Positions 32,393 to 36,429 of a stretch of DNA of 36,429 nucleotides are shown here, in pieces (the stretch's first letter is position 1; the number at the start of each line of letters is the position of its first letter). The notes beneath the pieces were generated by a model that saw only the letters and a list, made by a program, of their open reading frames with translations, was not told where the DNA came from and searched no databases. The DNA comes from Acidobacteriota bacterium (lineage in GTDB: Bacteria; Acidobacteriota; Terriglobia; Acidiferrales; UBA7541). The stretch covers positions 1-36,429 of the forward strand of contig QHYH01000139.1 in NCBI GenBank assembly GCA_003223215.1, written 5' to 3'. The position numbers and the translations under genes are program-made.

Positions 32393-33832
32393 ATGGCCGA
32401 AATCCAACTCCACAACACTCTGTCCGGAAACCTCGAACCTTTCGTCCCGCAAAAGCCGGGTGAAGTGCGCATGTACACCTGCGGCCCCACGGTCTATGAC
32501 TATGCCCACATCGGCAACTACCGCACCTTCGTCTTCCAGGACATTCTGAGGCGTTTTCTCAAGCTGCGCGGCTTCCAGCTCCAACACGTCATGAATCTCA
32601 CGGACGTGGACGACCGCATTATCGCCAACGCCGCCGCCGCAGGAAAAAACATCCGCGACTACACAGAAAAATTCGCGCAGGCTTTCTTCGACGATTGCAA
32701 AACGCTCAGCATCGAAGCTCCCGAACACTGGATTCGTGCCACCGACCACATCGACGACATGGTTCAGCTCATCGAGAGGCTTCAGAAGAAAACCTTCACC
32801 TATGCGAGCGAAGGTTCGATCTACTATCGCATCGCCAAGTTTCCAAACTATGGAAAACTCTCCAAAATCGATCTCACCGGCATTCAAGCCGGCGCGCGCG
32901 TCGACAACGACCGCTACGAAAAAGAAAGTGCGCGAGACTTTGCGCTCTGGAAAGCGCCGAAGCCCGGCGACCATTTCTGGGAAACCGCCATCGGCCCCGG
33001 CCGTCCTGGCTGGCACATCGAGTGCTCGGCCATGGCCATGAAATATCTCGGCGAAACACTCGACATTCACACCGGCGGCATCGACCTCGCCTTCCCGCAT
33101 CACGAGAACGAAATTGCCCAGAGCGAAGCCGCCACGGGCAAGCCTTTCGCGCGCTACTGGCTCCACGCCGAGCATCTGCTTTTCGAGGGCGAGAAGATGT
33201 CGAAATCACTCGGCAACTTCTTTACGCTGCGCGATCTTTTCGCAAAAGGCTACAAGCCTGCCGCGTTGCGCTTTGCCTTGGCCAGCGTGCCATACCGCAA
33301 GCAGCTCAATTTCACGTTCGACGGATTGACGCAGGCTACGAACTCCGTCGAGCGGCTTCGCAATCTCGCAGATCGCTTGCAGCAAGGAAACTTTCCAGCA
33401 GGAAAACAGTCAGGCATGATCGAACGCATCTCCAAGGCTCACGAGGAATTCGACACCGGCCTTTCCGACGACCTCAACACCGCGCGTGCCTTGGCCGCGG
33501 TCTTTGATCTCGCGCGCGATGCCAATACCGCCATGGACAAAGGCGAATTCCGGCAGGGCGACGTGGACGCGACACAGCAATTTCTGGTCACATTTGACAA
33601 AGTTTTCGCCGTTATCGAGGACAATGATGCGCAAAAGCTCCGAGCGCTTGGTTATGGCAGCGCCGACGCGGGCCCGAGTGACGCGGAAATCGAAAAACTC
33701 ATCGCCGAACGCATTGCCGCCAAGAAGAAACGCGACTTCCCAACCGCCGACAGCATCCGCAAAGAACTCGCAGATCGTGGTATAATTCTGGAAGACGCAA
33801 AGGACGGCAGCGTCCGCTGGAAACGCAAGTGA
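32393..33832 (+). CDS. cysS: cysteinyl-tRNA synthetase
   Basis: This class I synthetase charges tRNA-Cys, whose gene (GCA) is also in this window at 4432. The 479-residue protein has the HIGH-type motif HIGN (39-42) and KMSKS (268-272). The four zinc ligands are C30 (MYTCGP), C211 (HIECSAM), H236 and E240 (FPHHENEIAQSE), each shifted by two from the E. coli enzyme positions. The C-terminal DALR and anticodon-binding parts are intact (IAAKKKRDFPTADSIRKELADRGI). The ATG at 32393 (MAEIQLHNT) fits the family start. A frame extending upstream would cross the candidate promoter. It is followed by a 200-bp gap before the aminotransferase. Confidence 0.97.
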   Translation: MAEIQLHNTLSGNLEPFVPQKPGEVRMYTCGPTVYDYAHIGNYRTFVFQDILRRFLKLRGFQLQHVMNLTDVDDRIIANAAAAGKNIRDYTEKFAQAFFDDCKTLSIEAPEHWIRATDHIDDMVQLIERLQKKTFTYASEGSIYYRIAKFPNYGKLSKIDLTGIQAGARVDNDRYEKESARDFALWKAPKPGDHFWETAIGPGRPGWHIECSAMAMKYLGETLDIHTGGIDLAFPHHENEIAQSEAATGKPFARYWLHAEHLLFEGEKMSKSLGNFFTLRDLFAKGYKPAALRFALASVPYRKQLNFTFDGLTQATNSVERLRNLADRLQQGNFPAGKQSGMIERISKAHEEFDTGLSDDLNTARALAAVFDLARDANTAMDKGEFRQGDVDATQQFLVTFDKVFAVIEDNDAQKLRALGYGSADAGPSDAEIEKLIAERIAAKKKRDFPTADSIRKELADRGIILEDAKDGSVRWKRK

Positions 33833-33881
33833 CCTTGAATTTTAAAACTCGGTACCCATACCTCCCGGGTTACTTCCCGCC

Positions 33882-33896
33882 GGCCGCTCTGCGGCC
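33882..33896. repeat. 6-bp GC hairpin between cysS and the aminotransferase
   Basis: GGCCGC (33882-33887) and GCGGCC (33891-33896) flank TCT. No T-run follows, so its use as a terminator for cysS is doubtful. The rest of the 33833-34036 gap shows nothing else that I can name. Confidence 0.35.
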
Positions 33897-34036
33897 AAAC
33901 CTCTTCGGCGTTGACTTAGCTTAGTTCTTAGCAGGCGGTTCCGGAATCTTCCGAAACCAATCCATAGTTTCGCGCCTGCTTGCTTCCCCTAGCCGTTTTG
34001 ACTCATCGTAACCTGATTTTCTTCTTGGAGGAAGAA

Positions 34037-35386
34037 ATGCCAACGACTTTGGAAATAAAGACACCTCGCCTCATCACGGCGCTGCCCGGCGCTAACGCGC
34101 AGCAAGTCATCGCTGCCGACGCCAAGTTCATGTCGCCGTCGCTCACCCGCGAATACGCGCTGGTAGCCAAGAAAGGCCATGGCGCCATTGTCGAGGACGT
34201 GGATGGAAACTCATTTCTGGATTTTGCCGCGGGCATTGCCGTTTGCTCCACGGGGCACTGCCACCCAAAGGTGGTGGAAGCGGTGCAGAAACAGGCCGCG
34301 GAACTGATTCACATTTCCGGCACGGATTTCTATCACCATCATTTGCCGCAACTCGCCGAGAAGCTTGTGGCGACAATGCCGGGGAGAGAAGCCAAGAAAG
34401 TGTTCTTTGGAAACTCCGGCACCGAAGCGGTTGAGGGCGCGATCAAGCTCGCGCGCTACGCAACGAAGCGCGACAAGCTCATCGCCTTTTACGGCTGCTT
34501 CCACGGACGCACGCTCGGTTCGCTGTCACTTACGGCTTCGAAAAATACGCAGCGCAAGAATTTCGGCACGCTGCTTGGCGGCGTCGAGCACATTCCGTTT
34601 CCCTACGCCTACCGTTGCCCGCACGGCCACACTGCGGAAACCTGCGGCACCGAGATTTTGGAACTGCTCGAACAGCAAATGTTCAAACGCCTGTTCGCGC
34701 CCGAGGAAATTGCAGCCATCATCATCGAGCCGATTCAGGGCGAAGGCGGCTTCATTCCCGCCCCGGCGTTTTTCCTCCAGGAATTGCAGCGCATCTGCAA
34801 TCGCCACGGCATCCTGCTGATTGTGGACGAAGTGCAATCGGGAGTCGGCCGCACCGGAAAGTGGTGGGCCTACGAGCATGCGGGCATCGAGCCGGACATC
34901 GTTTGCGTCGCCAAGGGTATCGCCAGCGGCATGCCGCTCAGCGCATTTGTCGCCAAGGAAGGCGTGATGACCTGGAAAAAGGGTTCCCACGGCACAACAT
35001 ATGGCGGCAATCCCGTGTGCATCGCATCGGCGCTGGCAACGCTGGATCTTATCGAACACAGCTACCGGGAAAACGCGCGCAAGATGGGCGACTACATCTT
35101 CGGGCGCCTCCACGATTGGACGAAGCGCTTCAAGATCGTCGGCGATGTGCGCGGCAAAGGCCTGATGATCGGCGTCGAAATCGTGCGCGATCAGAAAACC
35201 AAGGAGAAAGCAGCGGATTTGCGCGACGCGGTCGTCAGCAAAGCGTTTCACAAGGGATTGCTGACCCTTAGCGCCGGCGAGAACACGATTCGCATGTCGC
35301 CGCCGCTGCTAATCGACGAAGAGCAGGCGGACTTTGCCATTCGCACGCTCGAAGAATGCTTCCGCGAAGTCGAGAAGACCATTTAA
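34037..35386 (+). CDS. class III (PLP-dependent) aminotransferase, acetylornithine/4-aminobutyrate type
   Basis: The 449-residue enzyme transfers an ω-amino group, probably from acetylornithine, ornithine, 4-aminobutyrate or a similar diamine-derived substrate, to a keto acid. Motifs in order are DFAAGIAVCSTGHCHPKVV, the phosphate-binding NSGTEAVEGAIKLAR, the aromatic stacking region FYGCFHGRTLGSLSLTAS, the pyridine-binding IVDEVQSGVGRTG, and the Schiff-base lysine in VCVAKGIASGMP (K293). The segment YRCPHGHTAETCG is an insertion typical of the archaeal/bacterial acetylornithine aminotransferase-like subgroup, some of which are amino-acid racemases. The ATG at 34037 has GGAGGA 4-5 nt upstream. 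The exact substrate cannot be fixed. Confidence 0.9.
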   Translation: MPTTLEIKTPRLITALPGANAQQVIAADAKFMSPSLTREYALVAKKGHGAIVEDVDGNSFLDFAAGIAVCSTGHCHPKVVEAVQKQAAELIHISGTDFYHHHLPQLAEKLVATMPGREAKKVFFGNSGTEAVEGAIKLARYATKRDKLIAFYGCFHGRTLGSLSLTASKNTQRKNFGTLLGGVEHIPFPYAYRCPHGHTAETCGTEILELLEQQMFKRLFAPEEIAAIIIEPIQGEGGFIPAPAFFLQELQRICNRHGILLIVDEVQSGVGRTGKWWAYEHAGIEPDIVCVAKGIASGMPLSAFVAKEGVMTWKKGSHGTTYGGNPVCIASALATLDLIEHSYRENARKMGDYIFGRLHDWTKRFKIVGDVRGKGLMIGVEIVRDQKTKEKAADLRDAVVSKAFHKGLLTLSAGENTIRMSPPLLIDEEQADFAIRTLEECFREVEKTI

Positions 35387-36081
35387 GACAGAGACCACCG
35401 AGAACGCAAAATTCACGGCCAAGAGATCGACGAGATCCCACGTCTCTCGACGGAGGCGCGGAACTATTTCGGCTTGCTCCGATTCACATAGGGCTCCTTG
35501 AAATACGGGGCACGTTTTTCTCTGGCGGAGGCAGTCCCAGGGTTGCCTCTTATACGCCCGTTCAACACACCTACCCCGGAAATCCTTTACCGCCGCCTTG
35601 CTGGATCAGCCAGTTTTTCGATCATGTGACTAACGGTAAGACACATCGTGCGCAGGACGTAGATTATTACAACTCGAACACAAATAAGGGTCTGGCGACT
35701 CCCTACGGAACGCCTGTTTACGCCGCCGAGGGCGGGACAGTCGTGGCGGAAGCTTCAGGAAATGGCCCGGCTGCTCAGGGCTATCCTGCGTGTGCAGGCC
35801 AAAATATGCCAGCGAACTACGTTAAAATCCAAGGCAGCGACGGGTATTATACGGTCTATGTTCATGTGACCCCTACGGTGGCAACGGGCGTACACGTCAA
35901 CCAAGGCCAACAAATCGGCGTGACGGACAATTCGGGATGTCAACTCGGTGGGCACATTCACATGAGACGCACGGACCCGAGTGGCACCCCGGTGAACTTC
36001 AAACTTCCTTGCGTCAACCCACTACCGACGAACAACTTTGCCGATGGGGTGGTCGACGATGACGTGCCGGACAACATTTAA
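35356..36081 (+). CDS. M23 (LytM-type) peptidase domain protein, probably N-terminally truncated
   Basis: A zinc endopeptidase domain of the lysostaphin/LytM type lies at about residues 75-210. The zinc ligands are visible as H-R-A-Q-D (KTHRAQDVDYYN) and the H-x-H pair in GGHIHM, with the intervening YTVYVHVTP holding another His. GTPVYAAEGGTVVAEA and VNQGQQIGVTDNSG are the usual core strands. The only in-frame ATG (35356) lies inside the aminotransferase gene. The first 60 residues are a Pro/Arg-rich read-through of that overlap, with no signal peptide or ribosome-binding site. The true 5' end therefore seems lost, and the frame probably represents a remnant. It sits next to a transposase end, which could explain the damage. 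Confidence 0.6.
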   Translation: MLPRSREDHLRQRPPRTQNSRPRDRRDPTSLDGGAELFRLAPIHIGLLEIRGTFFSGGGSPRVASYTPVQHTYPGNPLPPPCWISQFFDHVTNGKTHRAQDVDYYNSNTNKGLATPYGTPVYAAEGGTVVAEASGNGPAAQGYPACAGQNMPANYVKIQGSDGYYTVYVHVTPTVATGVHVNQGQQIGVTDNSGCQLGGHIHMRRTDPSGTPVNFKLPCVNPLPTNNFADGVVDDDVPDNI

Positions 36082-36429
36082 TCGCGGAGGTGTGATTTGC
36101 ACAGAATACTGTTGATCGCAATTGGGTGTGGCTACTTTTTGGCAACGAGCTTCCGCCACTTCACAGACTGAAAGAGGCGCTTCTGGTCTTGATCAACATG
36201 GAAGGGCCAGTACTGCTCGAAATGCTCCGAGAGGTAAACTGCCCGCAGCCGTAACACTGCCTCGGCCATGGGTAGGGTCCAGCGCATCCCGGAACGTTCC
36301 ATCCTGTCTTTGACTAGGTTTTTGCAGGCTCCTTCGACCGAGCCGCTGGCGATGGGGTAGCCTTCACGGAGATAAGAGTCGTAGCGCATTCGGGCGCGGT
36401 TTCGGTAGTAATAAGCTGCAACGGCCAGC
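36082..36429 (-). mobile_element. end of an ISKra4-family insertion sequence
   Basis: The transposase tail implies that one end of the element lies in about 36082-36131. I cannot fix the terminal inverted repeat or the target duplication, because the other end is outside the window. The G-rich stretch TTGGGTGTGG around 36122-36131 is a candidate end. Confidence 0.55.
36132..36428 (-). CDS. ISKra4-type transposase, C-terminal part (runs off the window)
   Basis: The reading frame enters from the window edge (LAVAAYYYRNRARMRYDSYL) and ends at 36132, so about 99 C-terminal residues are seen. The segment YLREGYPIASGSVEGACKNL, followed by VKDRMERSGMRWT and LRAVYLSEHFEQYW, is characteristic of ISKra4-family transposases. 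The N-terminal two thirds lie outside. No frameshift is seen in the visible part. The transposase stop lies 51 bp from the end of the M23 gene. Confidence 0.88.
   Translation of the reverse strand: MAVAAYYYRNRARMRYDSYLREGYPIASGSVEGACKNLVKDRMERSGMRWTLPMAEAVLRLRAVYLSEHFEQYWPFHVDQDQKRLFQSVKWRKLVAKK

Overview
The window reads as a chromosomal piece of a GC-rich, Gram-negative-type bacterium. The gene style points to a soil Acidobacteriota: many secreted TPR proteins, carboxypeptidase-regulatory-like β-sandwich domains, cytochrome c/cupredoxin proteins, a lone DedA-rhodanese fusion and a Fis-like HTH gene behind purC. This placement is inferred from gene content and protein style, not from a marker-gene comparison. 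Outer-membrane β-barrel proteins ending in Phe show that the cell is diderm.

Layout. 0.3-4.4 kb: a forward run of secreted proteins (Asp-box/sialidase-like propeller, a two-repeat exported protein, an N-acyl-D-amino-acid deacylase). 4.4-5.7 kb (minus): a tRNA-Cys(GCA) behind a two-domain sulfurtransferase whose about 215-nt leader carries a textbook terminator and a competing upstream strand. 6.0-9.4 kb (plus): a small β-barrel protein, a secreted MetX-like α/β hydrolase and a TPR protein. 10.0-16.8 kb: an electron-transfer island with a diheme cytochrome c, a monoheme cytochrome fused to a β-barrel (Cyc2-like layout), two paralogous cupredoxins, a small exported protein and a TPR protein. 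16.9-20.5 kb: amino-acid permease, site-2 protease, HU and dcd, with HU and dcd fired from overlapping divergent promoters. 20.5-23.3 kb (minus): a MarR - YceI - nitroreductase - DedA/rhodanese operon with a palindromic operator inside a near-consensus promoter. 23.4-27.2 kb: SDR, secreted TPR protein, Fis-like HTH and purC. 27.4-36.4 kb: smc with an unusual head insertion, a 1.1-kb region without a clear gene, cysS, a class III aminotransferase, an M23 peptidase that looks N-terminally truncated, and the end of an ISKra4-type transposase running off the window.

Three observations stand out. (1) The DedA-rhodanese gene is interrupted by one in-frame TGA at exactly the codon of the catalytic rhodanese cysteine. 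The reading frame then continues through the rest of the domain, and a 7-bp hairpin sits at the distance expected of a bacterial SECIS element, so this is a strong selenoprotein candidate. (2) The cluster of fused cytochrome-porin, diheme cytochrome c and cupredoxin parallels the component list of the Acidithiobacillus rus (iron-oxidation) operon. (3) The sulfurtransferase leader has the architecture of a transcription-attenuation switch, and I do not recognise it as a known riboswitch class.
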